A stretch of DNA of 64,000 nucleotides, from assembly GCA_963277665.1 (NCBI GenBank), contig OY728130.1:426299101-426363100 (forward strand), given 5' to 3'. Positions 12,442-24,315 of the stretch are shown one piece after another. Positions within the stretch are counted from its first letter, which is position 1; each line of letters begins with the position of its first letter. The notes beneath the pieces were generated by a model that was not told the origin of the DNA, ran no database searches, and worked only from the letters and a program-made list of their open reading frames with translations. A program made the position numbers and the translations under genes. Origin of the DNA: Viscum album (lineage: Eukaryota; Streptophyta; Magnoliopsida; Santalales; Viscaceae).

Positions 12442-13975
12442 GAAAATATTTCTTATAAAAACAAAAATAAAAATATGTATGGGTTCCCCAACCGAATATG
12501 TAATATTCAAATGATTATATATGCAAGAGTCACCAACAAAAAGTTGCACCCTCTACCATGGAATGATCCACATTTATAGGGATCATTATCTTAGAGAAAA
12601 ATGCCACACAAACCACCACATTATGAAACCCACTGGTTAGATATGGAATGCAGACTCTTCATTATTTATCCATTGTTTCCCCTCTTATGGTATGGTTTGA
12701 ACTCAAACAAACCTATCAACACAATTTGACCCGCACATGTCATGACATAATGAGCCATCTGTAATAAAATATCAGTAACATGTCACTCCAACTCTATTCC
12801 AACACTCACCCAAGAACCTATAACACATTCTTGGCCTCTAAAAGATTCCAAAAATATCTTCTTGTGATATTAAAACACGAAATATGGATTCATGTCCTAA
12901 TTCCTAAACAATTATATTCTCGAAGACTAAAAATTATAATTCTATCATAAAAAATGACCCATAAATGTTTTTCATCATTACAATGATAATGTATTAATTT
13001 ATGGACTAATATCACATAATTCATTCACATATTAAATTAATAATGATAATAATAACAAAAAACAAAATATCTCCAAATATAAAATGACTCAACAAAAAAA
13101 AGGTCCCATACTTCGATCATGATTCCAATAAAATCATCCATTCTCTTACCATCCTTTTCTGATTCCATAAGTACCTATCTTATCATGAAATAAAATTTAT
13201 AAATTCATTATTAAACCATATGAAACTAAATTTATAACGTTTTAATAATATACATAGTTATCATTGAGTTACTCTATGATATAATTTCACCAAGTGATAA
13301 GGTGGAGTACAATATCAATATTCACCCAAGATTAAATCAACTAAAACCCTCAAATAAAAAACTCAGAAAATGGTAAATTTATTAAAATTTTTTTAGAACC
13401 CAAAATAATCTAAGAAAACAATAATTCAAAATTAATAGTCTGTAACAACCATATTTTAAGATTCTCGAGCCTTTTCTATACATATCACACAAAGTAAAAT
13501 TTATATCAACATGATTCCACTATGTTATGATGAAATATCTCTAAAAACCTTTGTTTAATATAGTGATATTAGATGATAATAAAGGAATTAATAAGAGACG
13601 TGGAAGGAGAAGATCTTTCCTTGAATGTGTTTGAAAAAAAACTATTAAATCATCCGAATTAAAGGGGAAAAATGAAAATGAATGGGAGAGAAGGGGAGGG
13701 GCGATCTCCCACTATTCTCATTGACCCACTCATGAAATTATTTAGTAGGGTTTAAAACACGCCCCTTTGTAAAATATAAAATATCTTATATTTAAAGAAA
13801 CAAAACTGGGATTATTGGCTGCATGATAAGCCTCCACTAAGTTCTTGGCACCTCACTGAGCACTTAGTGTTAGTCCATTGACCACTTTGTGTCTATATCA
13901 ATGAGATATACCAAATAGTAAATCCATTGGTAACACGATGGTACTATAATAGGTTCCTAATGTACTACTACTAAG

Positions 13976-13980
13976 ACCAC
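13976..13980. repeat. Target-site duplication, left copy (ACCAC)
   Basis: ACCAC lies immediately before LTR1 and again immediately after LTR3 (32021-32025). A 5-bp duplication is what Ty3/gypsy integrase makes. It shows that LTR1 and LTR3 are the outer ends of one insertion event, with later rearrangement between them. Confidence 0.75.
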
Positions 13981-16646
13981 TATAACGACCCAAACTTTTT
14001 TTAATAAAAATTCCCCTAGATCTAATTAATTGTATTATTATGTAAAATGGTTATATAAAACATATGAAACTCCTTGGTTTTATATTTTTGGATTTTAAAA
14101 TACCATTAAGAATTTATACCGTTTCTAATGTAGATGTTGAACAGTGATCACATGATTATTATAAATATAGGGATTTAACAAATCCAATTTTTTCCAAAAA
14201 AGGAAGTGATGGCCTCATCCAATAAAATTACTCAATAAAAACCCATTTTTCAGAGTTCAGGAATGAGGTAGCATCACTGGGATTCACTCTGGTTCAAAAC
14301 TAAGGTGATATTTAACACGTTAATATTGAACGAAATCACCTATATGAGAAGTGGAAGTTAATAGAGATTACCACCGAGTGATGTTATCCGAGCCGCCCCA
14401 ATAGTCTATCACTATCACAAACCTTACACTTAGGTCATATACAAGTGTTATAAGGGTTCATGTAACTAATACCAATAACTATTTTTATGTGAAATGTTTT
14501 TGTAGAGAATAAATAATATACATTTATTTTATTACTGTGACTTTGTAAATGGTTTTTAAAGCACAAATAGTTTTTTAGTTAAATTTCAATTAAGAAATCA
14601 ATTTTGATGAATTAAGGTATTTTTAATTATATAATATTTTAATAAAATATTATTTATAAATTAATTTTTATTAAATATAAATGATTGTATAATTTATATA
14701 TAATTTTAATTTATATTAAAGTATGTAAGCCGTTTTTGTAAAGACCCATGAATTTTCAATAAATTTCATTTTTTATTTTAAAAGTGAAAATTAAAATTTT
14801 TAGAAAATTATTTAGATTAAATGAATATTATTTTCGGATTCAGGACATCAAAATTATCTAGCGGTAAATTTTTCATAATTTTCTTAGACAATCGAATGTT
14901 TGGGTAAAAATTAAATACCGTTTATATATACAATGTGTTTTATGACATCATAATCACCCAATAGTAATGTAATAAAATACTATAAAAGGGATGTTTGGAA
15001 AATATATGTTTTAAATTTAAAATTATGTGATTTTAGATTTTTTTGATTAATTTAAAAATTCTTTAGTGGACCCTCCAAGACTTATAAAATATTTTAACAT
15101 TTTAAAATGATTTCTTTGAGAGTGTGAATAACCTCCACATAAACAGGCATAATAATTTAATAATTTCGTCCATTGGACTTATAAAATAATTTTTTCCAAT
15201 CCCCATTTGGAAACACCATGCGAAAAACCATTGGATGGTTTTTGGTTTTGAATATTTAATTATATAGATTCCAAAACCTTTGTTTGTGAAATATTAAAGA
15301 AATCCCCTCTGATTTTCTATATAAACCCACCCAAGATCCATCTTATCTTCACTCAAAATACCTATAGAACATCCCTAAACTATCCTCCTCTCTCTATAAT
15401 CCTCCCATGGTTCCCCAATCTCTCAAGAAGACCCTCCTCAAGCCCTTGAAGTCACACACTCAAGTAAGGTTACCTCACTTTCCTTCCTTCCTTATTTAAG
15501 TTGAAGTTTACTTATTTTGTTATTCCATTTTATTTTCAATTACAAATGTTTGGATATGATTTATAACCTTCCATATACATTCCTCCTTTGTTTAAATGAT
15601 GATAGACCCCTTTCTCTCTAATTAATTCCTCCCATGTACACCTGTTACCACACTAAAATTCTGTAAGGTATTTCTCTCTCCTCATTTACATTCAAGAAAT
15701 TATTTTATATTATGCATCTAAATTCCATTAAATATGTTGGTATGTTATGTTCCATGACCAAATTACTTTCCATTTCATGTATAAATTATTCTAGACCCCT
15801 ATATCTCTAATCAACCCATTTTATAATTTCTATTTGACGTTGTTATGCTGCCGGAGTTACACCAAAATTTCCCATACCAAAATCATCGTGTAAGTGAATA
15901 CCATACCCATTTCTATATCAAGTTTATTCACCTTTATATATATGTACTTATTTACTGAGGAATTACATTTATTTATTCCAAATATATTGTTCAAGGAATA
16001 AATTGTGATGTTTATTGAATCCATGTTGTATGATCTATGTGCCACACTTATGAGTGAAACGAAATGATTAAGAAGGGTACCCCTTTATAGCGCTCCAATG
16101 CATTGGGTAAAGTACAGTATCATGATAAGTCATGTTAAATGAGTTTTGAATCAGGTTAATTCATGTAAAATGAGTGTTTACTCATGCTAATTCATGTGAA
16201 ATGAGGGTTTACTCATGGTCCATGTGTAATGGTCCTTGGATCATGTGAATATCTGTTAAATGTTGTTGCTACATATCCATGTTATGATAATCATGATATA
16301 TCATACCTTTATGTTAATTTTTCTTTTATGATATATTTAAATGCCTATTTCATAACATGTATTTTATTATTTATGTTATTCCTTGTTTACTCCCTTACTA
16401 GGATTTATAGATCATCCTTTTCTTATGTATGTCCTTAGGTTATCCCATTCAATGATAAGTACGATGGAATGTTGTGGCTGTGTAAAAGATGTTTTCAATA
16501 AATATGTCATATTTTCTATCTTAATTTGACATGAAATGTTCATAATTTCCCAATACACTAGACCTATATATCCTCAGAGTTTTCTTAAGTTAATGTTTAT
16601 GTAATAAATCATGTTAAAGTGTGTAACAAAAAGAAGGGTTGTTATA
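13981..16646 (+). repeat. LTR1 of composite (family A, 2666 bp)
   Basis: It starts TATAACGACCC (family consensus TGTAACGACCC, so the first G has mutated to A) and ends AAGGGTTGTTATA. It carries the conserved TATA box at 15318-15325, a direct-repeat block at about 16129-16230 with units of the form TTCATGTGAAATGAGGGTTT, and the family motif CTTACTAGGATTTATAG near the R/U5 region (16395-16412). A two-base spacer and decayed primer site follow. Confidence 0.88.
15318..15325 (+). promoter_or_regulatory. TATA box of LTR1
   Basis: TATATAAA followed by CCCACCCAAG, conserved with element 1 (3281) and LTR2 (23013). In LTR3 the same position reads CTACATAAACCC, so that promoter copy is damaged. Confidence 0.72.
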
Positions 16647-16648
16647 GT

Positions 16649-16660
16649 TGGTATTTGAAG
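16649..16660 (+). other. Decayed primer binding site of element 2
   Basis: TGGTATTTGAAG occupies the position of TGGTATCAGAGG in element 1, after the same two-base spacer GT. The following leader (GATAAGTTTAGTTATTTTTG) also matches element 1, which confirms the assignment despite the substitutions. Confidence 0.75.
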
Positions 16661-17095
16661 ATAAGTTTAGTTATTTTTGGGATTAGGATTAGAACACCCT
16701 AGTTAAATACTTAGGGATAAGACTAAGTATAATAAAAAAACCCAATTGTTTTTTGAGTATATTGTAAGTGGTTTATCAAGAAAATACGTCCCTATCTGGA
16801 TACAAACAAGTAGAGGTGGATATAGAAAAAATGTATCTAGAGGGAAACCCGAAAACACTGCTTTAATCTATACTCAAACGAGAAATGGTTCATGAAAATG
16901 GGCCCTTCCAAACTCTTGGTTTGACATTCCCATGGTATTATATTTCTTAAATTTATAATCTTAATCTGAACCAGTATTATGGGAATAAAAAATGCCCCTA
17001 AGAATATCTGTTGGAAAGTAGATCATGGATAACATGGATTTAAGACTATAAATTCATAAGTTAAGAAATAAATGTAATTTATAAGTTATCCATTT

Positions 17096-17880
17096 TTGTC
17101 ACTAGATTACCCTTATGTGTTACCCCTAACGTCCCATTTATTTCATCAACTGGTCGGTAATATGTGGAATCAGGATAACAACCAATGTGAAGGTCAATGT
17201 GATGACTTTTCTAATGAGATGCCTAATCCGATGGGAGTGGGAATCAAAAACTTTTTCATGATAATCTCTCAGTTAACTCATGTTTTGACTAGAAAAATCG
17301 CTCAAGAGGCACATCCAACCCCCCTAAGAAAGAACAAGACATAATCGAGTGATTCATGAGACAAATGCCTCATACTTTTAATAGATCATCAGATCCCTCA
17401 ATCACTGATCAATGGATCAACTCCATTGAGATGATCTTTTCCATACTTCAATGTACTGAAAAATGGATGTTTCTTCTAGATTATTTTTATATAGTGGGTG
17501 AATCTAATAAATGGTGTACATTGATCAGAATTACAACGCTTGAGGAAGAGATCAAGGTGTTGGAATAGAAGGATTTCTAGAAAATGTTTTTTGATAATTA
17601 TTTTTCCCATACCCTCCAATTTAATATTGAAAGAGACTTCCTTTACCTCAAGGAAGAAAAAACAATTAATCCATCTAAGAGTATAGGGAAAAATTCACAA
17701 GGATTGCATGATACACCTTTTTCTTTGTCGTTACCCTTGAATTCAAGGTTGATCACTTATTTGGTGGGCTAAAACCTAGCTTATAGAAAGCCCTTGTGAT
17801 CCATGTATTTTATAGATATGAGGAAATTGTCTGATGTTCCCTCAAAGTGAAAATGGATGTCATAGAATCTTAGGGGTATC
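17096..17880 (+). pseudogene. gag (capsid) of element 2, frameshifted
   Basis: Three fragments in different frames follow the gag colinearly. 17096-17344 is the N-terminal region. 17356-17568 contains FNRSSDPSITDQWINSIEMI, the Retrotrans_gag core, and continues to GESNKWCTLI, where the family has GEA.RWW. 17584-17772 starts near FNIERDFLYLKEEK and ends LITYLVG, matching the second gag half of element 1. Internal stops and frame changes remove function. Gag would have formed the virus-like particle core in which reverse transcription occurs. Confidence 0.82.
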
Positions 17881-18079
17881 AGAGTGATAAGAAAAGGTCA
17901 TTGGACTTTAATTCTGACAGTCTGATGGCTAAATCCAAAGGTGAAAAAAATTTCAGCACCCCACTTTCCAAATGTGTGGAAAGAAGCACCTTAGAAATTT
18001 CTTGAAGGTGAAAAGGAAATGATTTAAGTGTGGTTGAGAAGGGAACCTAACCATTAATTTCTGAAAATAGGAACCCGAA

Positions 18080-18480
18080 AATGTGATAGAGGAGAGGAAT
18101 GATCCGTTCGAACCTCAACACATTGATCATTATTTAAACTGCAAAAAAACCAGGGAAATTTGCAAACTAGTACCCTAAGCCAGGGGTTTTCTTAGGCAAC
18201 CAACAACCTCTAAGGTAGCAAGGGAAAACATTTCCATAACTAATACAAAAGAGAACCTCGACAACTAAGTGGTGATATTTATGCTAGTTATTAATTCAGT
18301 AATCGTAAATGTAAATTTTGATTCTGTTTCTACACATTATTTTATATCCCGAATCTTTAGTAGAACAATCCCAAGACCACCAAAATTTCATGAAGTAGAG
18401 ATGTTAGTGAGAATGGAAATTTGGGAAATTATTGCATCCCATGATTATAAATACTCACCTATCACAATTTGTGGATTCTA
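18080..18480 (+). pseudogene. Nucleocapsid remnant and retropepsin of element 2
   Basis: 18095-18230 corresponds to the CCHC knuckle of element 1, but only NCKKTRE-C remains, so the zinc site is lost. The open stretch 18269-18481 gives a protease start with VNFDSVSTHYFIS at about 18310-18350. The catalytic Asp of the D-S/T-G motif is present, but the Gly of DSG has become Val. This copy lost the knuckle and the Gly, whereas element 1 lost the Asp. Confidence 0.78.
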
Positions 18481-18739
18481 ATTCTTGAAAAACCTTATCA
18501 TACTCTCTCTAGTGTAATTTGATGCAATTATTAGAATGAATTGAATTTACCTATATAGATCCAAGATAAATTTTCATGAGCAGGAATTCACTGTCCATAT
18601 AGTGAATCGACCCCCGATTCTATACAAGTGCAAGGAGGAGGATTAATCTTATTTCTCACCATCATCTCATGCATGGATATTATTTCCCTAGGATCATGCA
18701 TATCTTTCTCAGATGATGGAGTCTAAGGAAGAAACCTTT

Positions 18740-19740
18740 CTCAAAGACATGCCTATTGTGAAGGAATTTTTGGAAGTGTTTCCTAATGAATTGTCCGGTC
18801 TTCCACTAAGAAGATATGTTGAATTCTAAATTTATCTAACACATGGGGAATTTACAATATCCAAGACTCCATATATAATGACCTTTGTGGAGTTTTAGGA
18901 TATAAATAAACAACTATAGAAGAATTTGGAAAACAGGTTTATACTCCCATGTGCTTTACTATGGGGTGCACGAGTCCTCTTCGTCAATAAGAAGGATGGG
19001 TCAATGTGCTATTACATTGATTATCATGAGGTCAACAACATCACAATAAAGAACAAGTATCCTTTTTTAAAAAAATGATGAATTTTTTGATCAACTACAT
19101 GGAGCATAATACTTTTCTATGGTGGATCTACAATCGAGATATTATCAAGTAAGGGTGAATAATGAGGATATCCCCAAGAGTACTTTTCATACAAGATAAA
19201 AGCACTATGATTTTATAGTAATTCCTTTATAACTCACCAATGCTCCATCAATCTTCATGGACTTGATGAATAGAGTCTTTAGAGATTACCTCAAAAAATT
19301 TTGGTTGTATTTATAGATGATATTTTAATATACTCCAAAACCAAGGAGGAACATGAGGGGAATTGAAGCATTATACTATAGACCTTTTGAACAAAGAAGC
19401 TTTATAAAAATTACAACAACAGTGAGTTCTGGTTGAAGGAAGTCTCATTCTTGGGTCATATCATCACAATAAATGAGATATCTATGGATATTTACAAGCA
19501 AGATGAAATAGAGGGATGGATGAGGCCAACATTGTTAATGGATATCCATAGATTCTTGGTGTTAGGTGGATATTTTTTCTGATTTGTGAGAAATTTCTTA
19601 CGATGGTATAACCCTGTAACCAAGATTACTCCAAAGGGAGTAAAGTTTTCTTGGAGTGATGAATGCGAAGATAGCTTCAAGGATTTGAAAAGGAGGCTTA
19701 TCACTACACCTGTTCTCACCCTACTCAAAAGTAGATAACT
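18740..19740 (+). pseudogene. Reverse transcriptase domain of element 2, multiple stops
   Basis: Conserved Ty3 RT blocks can be followed across frame changes. Near 18770 is FLEVFPNELSGLPLRRYVEF (family: VFPEELPGLPP-REVEF). Near 18965-19060 is [20 protein letters not shown] followed by [11 protein letters not shown]. At about 19308-19350 is FIDDILIYSKTKEEH, in which F-I-DD is the catalytic YxDD box with both aspartates kept. At 19600-19740 is the thumb region leading to RNase H. Several in-frame stops make it inactive. Confidence 0.85.
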
Positions 19741-20110
19741 TTTTCTGGAATTCGGTGAAACTTTATGTAATGGTCTGAGATGTGTGTTGATGCAAAAAAG
19801 AAAAATTCATTGCCTATGCTTCCAAGTAATTGAATGTTCATGAGAAAAACTATCCAACACATTATTTAGAGTTAGCTACATTAATCTTAGATTTAAATAT
19901 ATTGTGACATTACCTCTTTTTGGAGAAGTGTAAAATATATACGGATCAAAAAATCATCAAGTATACATTCAAACAGAAAGAGTTGAACATTTTCCAATGA
20001 ATATGGTTAGAGATTATCAAAGACTATGATTTCTCAATCCATTACCACCCTAGGAAAGAGAATATGATGGAAGATGATCTAAGTAGAAATGACCCAATGA
20101 TTCTATCATT
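19741..20110 (+). pseudogene. RNase H domain of element 2, broken
   Basis: The segment follows RT in the expected position. The end is clear: YHPRKENMMEDDLSR at about 20035-20085 is the tail of Ty3 RNase H (family YHPGK.N.VADALSR). The earlier tDAS and EKELLA blocks are only faintly visible because of frame changes. RNase H would degrade the RNA strand during cDNA synthesis. Confidence 0.72.
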
Positions 20111-20394
20111 GATGAGAATAAAAAAGGATCAAATATTTTAAGATTTAATGAATATAGACCTAGGAATCATAAAAAATGGAACATAATCAATCCTTTCACA
20201 AATTATTGCTCGACCGTAAATTTGGGAAAGGCTAAACGATGATCAAAAGGATGGTGTGGGAATTAAGAGGAAAGTGGAAACTATCAGAAAAGGGAAATAC
20301 TTAGAGTTCAATGTTAATGAAGAAGGAATTGTTAGATTTGGGACAAGACTTTGTGTTCCATCAAATCTGAAGAAAATGAATGAATTTTTGGAAG

Positions 20395-21110
20395 ATTCAC
20401 ATAGTTCATGTTTCTACATTCACACAGGAATCAAAAAGTTGATTTGAGCTCTCTAAGAGCATTATTGGTGGGATAACATAAAGAAGGAGATCGCTATGTA
20501 TACATCAAAGTGCCTGGTATGTAATCAAGTGAAGGCTTAGAGGCAGAAGACTAAGGGGATGAAACTACCATTACCCATACTAGAATAGAAATGAGAGAAC
20601 ATCACCATATAATTTTTCACCGGACATCCAAATACATTCAAAGGAAACAATAATATCTGGGTTGTTGTGGATCATCTTACAAAGACTGCTCACTTATTTG
20701 AAATTTGAGAGGATTTCTCATTGGATCAACTGACACATATATATATCAGAAAATTGGTAAGGCTGTATGGAGTACAAATATCTATTTTATTCATTCTAGA
20801 TCAACGATTCACCTCTAAGTTCTGGAAGAGTCTTCAATATTCTCTGAATACTGAGATGAAATTCAGTACGACTTATCATCCTCAAACTGCTGGCCAATCT
20901 GATCAGACTATCCAAACACTTGAGGACATGTTGAGAGCATGCTCAATAGAATTAAATGGAGGATGGGATCAACATCTTCCTCTAGTTGAGTTCTCTTTAA
21001 TAACAGTTTCCACTCAATCATCCAAATGGCTCCTTTTGAAGCCCTTCATGGGAAGAGGTTCTGACCACCAGCATGTTGGGATGGAGTTGGGGAGCAAAAA
21101 CCCCTAGGTC
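20395..21110 (+). pseudogene. Integrase: zinc-binding and catalytic core of element 2
   Basis: The zinc-binding part shows H...H in the HSSCFYIHTG stretch and CLVC near 20512. The core begins NNNIWVVVDHLTKTAH near 20650 with the first catalytic Asp. It continues with ILDQRFTSKFWKSLQ (second Asp; family SDRD..FTS.FW) and TTYHPQTAGQSDQTIQTLED, which contains the third catalytic residue (Glu). The open stretch 20721-21107 covers most of the core and is among the better-preserved pieces of pol here. It still lies downstream of stops and could not be expressed in frame. Confidence 0.88.
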
Positions 21111-21179
21111 TAGAAATGGTCAAAGTAATGGTGGACAAAGATAAGACCATCCAACATCATATTAAAGATACTCAGAGTT

Positions 21180-21670
21180 GAAAAAAGTTCTATGTTGATA
21201 ATCATCGAGTAGACTTAGAGTTTGATGTTGAAAGCATGTTATTTCTCTATATATCATAGTGGAAGAGAGTTATGATATTTGAGAATAAGGGAAGGCTTAT
21301 TCCAAGGTACATCAACCCTTTTGAGATCCTTTATCTCATTGGAGTAGTGGCCTATCGACTAACACTCCCACCGAACCTATATCAAATAAATGATTTGTTT
21401 CATGTATCACTCTTGAGGAAGCACATACCCGAACCATCACATGTACTTAATACTGAGGTGGTACCATTAGAGAATTACCTCTCCCATGAAGAAAAGCCAG
21501 TGAAGATTTTAGATCATAAGGAAAAAGTTATACAAAATCATATAATGTCCCTCGTCAAGGTGTTGCGGATAAACCACAAGTTTGAAGAAGCAATGTGGGA
21601 ATCAGAGGAAGTGATGAAGCAAAGTTACCCACATATATTTCATTGTTGTAAAAGGAAAATTCGAGGGTGA
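21180..21670 (+). pseudogene. Integrase C-terminal GPY/F region and chromodomain of element 2
   Basis: The open stretch 21272-21670 (132 codons) reads GRLIPRYINPFEILYLIG, the GPF/GPY region that follows the integrase core, then LFHVSLLRKHIPEPSH. It ends with a chromodomain-like tail, VKVLRINHKFEEAMWESEEV and YPHIFH. In chromoviruses this domain targets integration to marked chromatin, and its presence is the main reason to call family A a chromovirus. The coding end merges into the polypurine tract within about 15 bases, as usual for this lineage. Confidence 0.88.
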
Positions 21671-21678
21671 AATTTCTT

Positions 21679-21690
21679 AAGGGGGGATAT
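21679..21690 (+). other. Polypurine tract before LTR2
   Basis: AAGGGGGGATAT lies directly before the LTR2 start at 21691, preceded by AAATTTCTT. The same AAATTTCTTAAGGGGGG block precedes LTR3 (29301-29317). It primes plus-strand DNA synthesis. Confidence 0.85.
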
Positions 21691-24315
21691 TGTAATGACC
21701 CACAATTTTATTAATGAAATCCCTCTTGATCTAATTAAATGTCTTATTATGTAAGATAGTTATATAAAATATGAAATTCCTTGGTTTTATGTTTTTATAT
21801 TTCAAAATACCATTAATAATTGTTACCGTTGCTAATATAGCTGTTGAACAGTGATCACATGATTAGTAAAAATATAGGGCTTTAACAAATACAGTTTACT
21901 AAGACAAAGGAAGTGATGGACTCATCCAATATAATTGATCCATACGAAGACCATTTTTATGAGCTTATAAAGGAGGTATCATCACTGGGATTTGCTCTTG
22001 ACCAAGCCCAAGCTGTGCTTCAACATGTTAAGATTGAACAGAACCACCTATGAGAGAAGTGTCAGTTAATAGAGATTACCACCCAAGAAATGTTATCCAA
22101 GCCACCCCAAGAGTCAGTCATCATCACACACCTTATCTTTAAGTCATATTTTGGTTCATAAGGGTTTCTGTAACAAGACCCTAGGACTATGATTATGTGC
22201 ATTATTTTTGTAGAGAGGGAAGAATATACATTCATTTTTTTATTTTTTACTTTGTAAATAGTTTTTAAATCACAAATATTATTTTTATTTTGTATTTAAT
22301 TAAGAAATATATTTTGATAAATTAATGTATTTTTTAAAATAAATAATATTTTAATAAAATATTATTACTAAATTAATTTTTCTTAAATATAAATTATTGT
22401 ATAATTTTTATGAATAAAATTGTAATTTTTATTATGGTTTGAAAACTATTTTTCTCTAAACCCATGAATTTTAGTTAAATGTTTTTTTTGTTTTTAAAAG
22501 TAAAAATTCACAAATTTTAAAAATTATTTAGATAAAATTAATATTATTTTTATAATCATGACATTGAAATTATCCAACCGTGATTGTTTTATAATTTTCT
22601 GAGACAGTCGAATTTTTAGGTTAAAAATTAAATACCATTTAAATATATAATGTGTTTTTTGACATCATAATGACCCAATAGTGATTTAATAAAATAATAT
22701 AAAAATTATTTTCAGTAAATATATTTTTTACTTTTAAAATAATATGATATTATGCTTGTTTGGTTTATTTTAAATGGTCTTAGTGGACCCTCTAAGACTT
22801 ATAATTTTTTTTAACTTTTTGAAATGTTTTCCTTGAGTGTGTGAATCACCTCTACATAATAAAGACTAATATTTTAAGAATTTATTACATTGGATTTATA
22901 AAATAATGTTTTACACTCCCATTTTTCAAAAACCATGGGTTGGTTTGTGGTTTTTAATAGGTTAATGTGTGGTGTCCAAAACCTAAATAATAAAGAATTC
23001 CCTCTCTTTTCCTATATAAGCCCACCCATGCTCCCACTTCTCTTCACTCAAAACCATTTGATCACATACCAACTCGGAACTTCTATCTCTAGTATCCTAC
23101 GGAGGTACCCCAAGCTCCCAACAAGCCTCTCTAAAGCACCTCCTATGCCTTTTGGATCACACTTCCAAGTAAGGGATTTCTTCTTTTCTCATTTTTTGTC
23201 CATGTTTCTTAATGTGGTTATACCTTTTTCATTTCAATTAAAAATTTTGGGGTATAATTTCCCACCTCCACTATAATTACCTCTTTATATTTTTACTGTT
23301 AGATACCCCTTTCTCCCACATTAATTTCTCTCATGTACCCCTGTTACCATACCGAAATTACGTAAGGGATTTATGTCTCCTCATTTACAATCAAGAAATT
23401 ATTTGTATTATGAATCTAAATTACATTAAATATGTTGGGACATGTATCTATATATGTACCCATTACTATCCATTTCATTTAAGTATGAAGAGACACCCCT
23501 TTCTCCCTCATCAACCATTTTTATTAATTCTTATGTCACATTGTTATGCTGCCAAAATTGTACTGCAATTTTCCAAGCCAAAGTCATTGTGTTGTAAATA
23601 CCATTCCCATTTCTCTATCAAGGGTGTTAAAATTTATTCACATTTACTTATTGATATATAGTTTCATGTATTAATTCTAAATTCCTTTATGTTTGAATAA
23701 ATGATTATGTTTAATGAATCCATGTTATATGATCCATGTGGCACACATATGCATGAAATTAAATGATTAAGAAGGGTGCACCCTGATAGCACTCCAATGC
23801 ATTAGGTAAATATTAGTATAATAATATGTCAAGTAAAATCAGGGTTTAATAATGATAATTCATTTTAAATGTGGGTTTACTCATGCTTCATGTGAAACGA
23901 GCCTTGGGTCATGCTAAAATCATGTTAAATGTTGATTTCACATTTCCATGTTGTGATAATCAAGATATATCATGCCTTTATGTTCATGTTTCTCTTATAA
24001 TCTATTAATATGAATAATGCCTAATGTGTAATTTATTATTCATGTTATGACTTTTTACTCCCTTACTAGGATTTATAGCTCACCCTTTTCTATTCATTTC
24101 CTCAGGTTATCCCATGAAATTCTATGTATAAAGGAATGTGCGTGGTCTTGAAAAAGATGTTTTCAATAAAGATGTTTATTTCATTTTTTTAAGTTGTTAT
24201 GTAATGTTCCTAATACCCAAAGACACTCTAAATATCAATATTAAATGTTTTATCAAGTAATAATTTTATGTAATAAATTATGTTTAAGTGTGAATTTAAG
24301 AGTAGGGTTGTTATA
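21691..24315 (+). repeat. LTR2 of composite (family A, element-1 subtype, 2625 bp)
   Basis: It starts TGTAATGACCC right after a polypurine tract and ends GGGTTGTTATA. TATA box CTATATAAGCCCACCCA at 23012-23020. The right half matches the LTR of element 1 better than LTR1 or LTR3. It is followed by TG then TGGTGTGTAGAGG (24318-24330), which resembles a decayed primer site at the correct two-base spacing, so LTR2 may also have served as a 5' LTR. Open stretches inside it (22935, 23410) are not genes. Confidence 0.88.
23013..23020 (+). promoter_or_regulatory. TATA box of LTR2
   Basis: TATATAAG followed by CCCACCCA, at the same place as in LTR1 and element 1. Confidence 0.7.

Larger units (their letters stand above)
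9653..13975. other. Unassigned region with more C than G on the plus strand and several palindromes
   Basis: About 4.3 kb with clearly more C than G on the plus strand and no protein family I recognise. The longest open stretch, 10440-10817 (+, 125 codons), has no known motif and is probably chance. If the LTR at 9652 is real, this would be that element's minus-strand interior or a nested insertion. At 13444 the plus strand reads TGTAACAACC, another LTR-terminus-like sequence that I could not confirm. The region ends at the target site of the 13981-32020 composite. Confidence 0.45.

Noticed and set aside
22935..23661. Open frames of 113 and 83 codons inside LTR2
   Set aside because: They overlap the LTR promoter and R/U5 region and have no counterpart in the other family-A LTRs.
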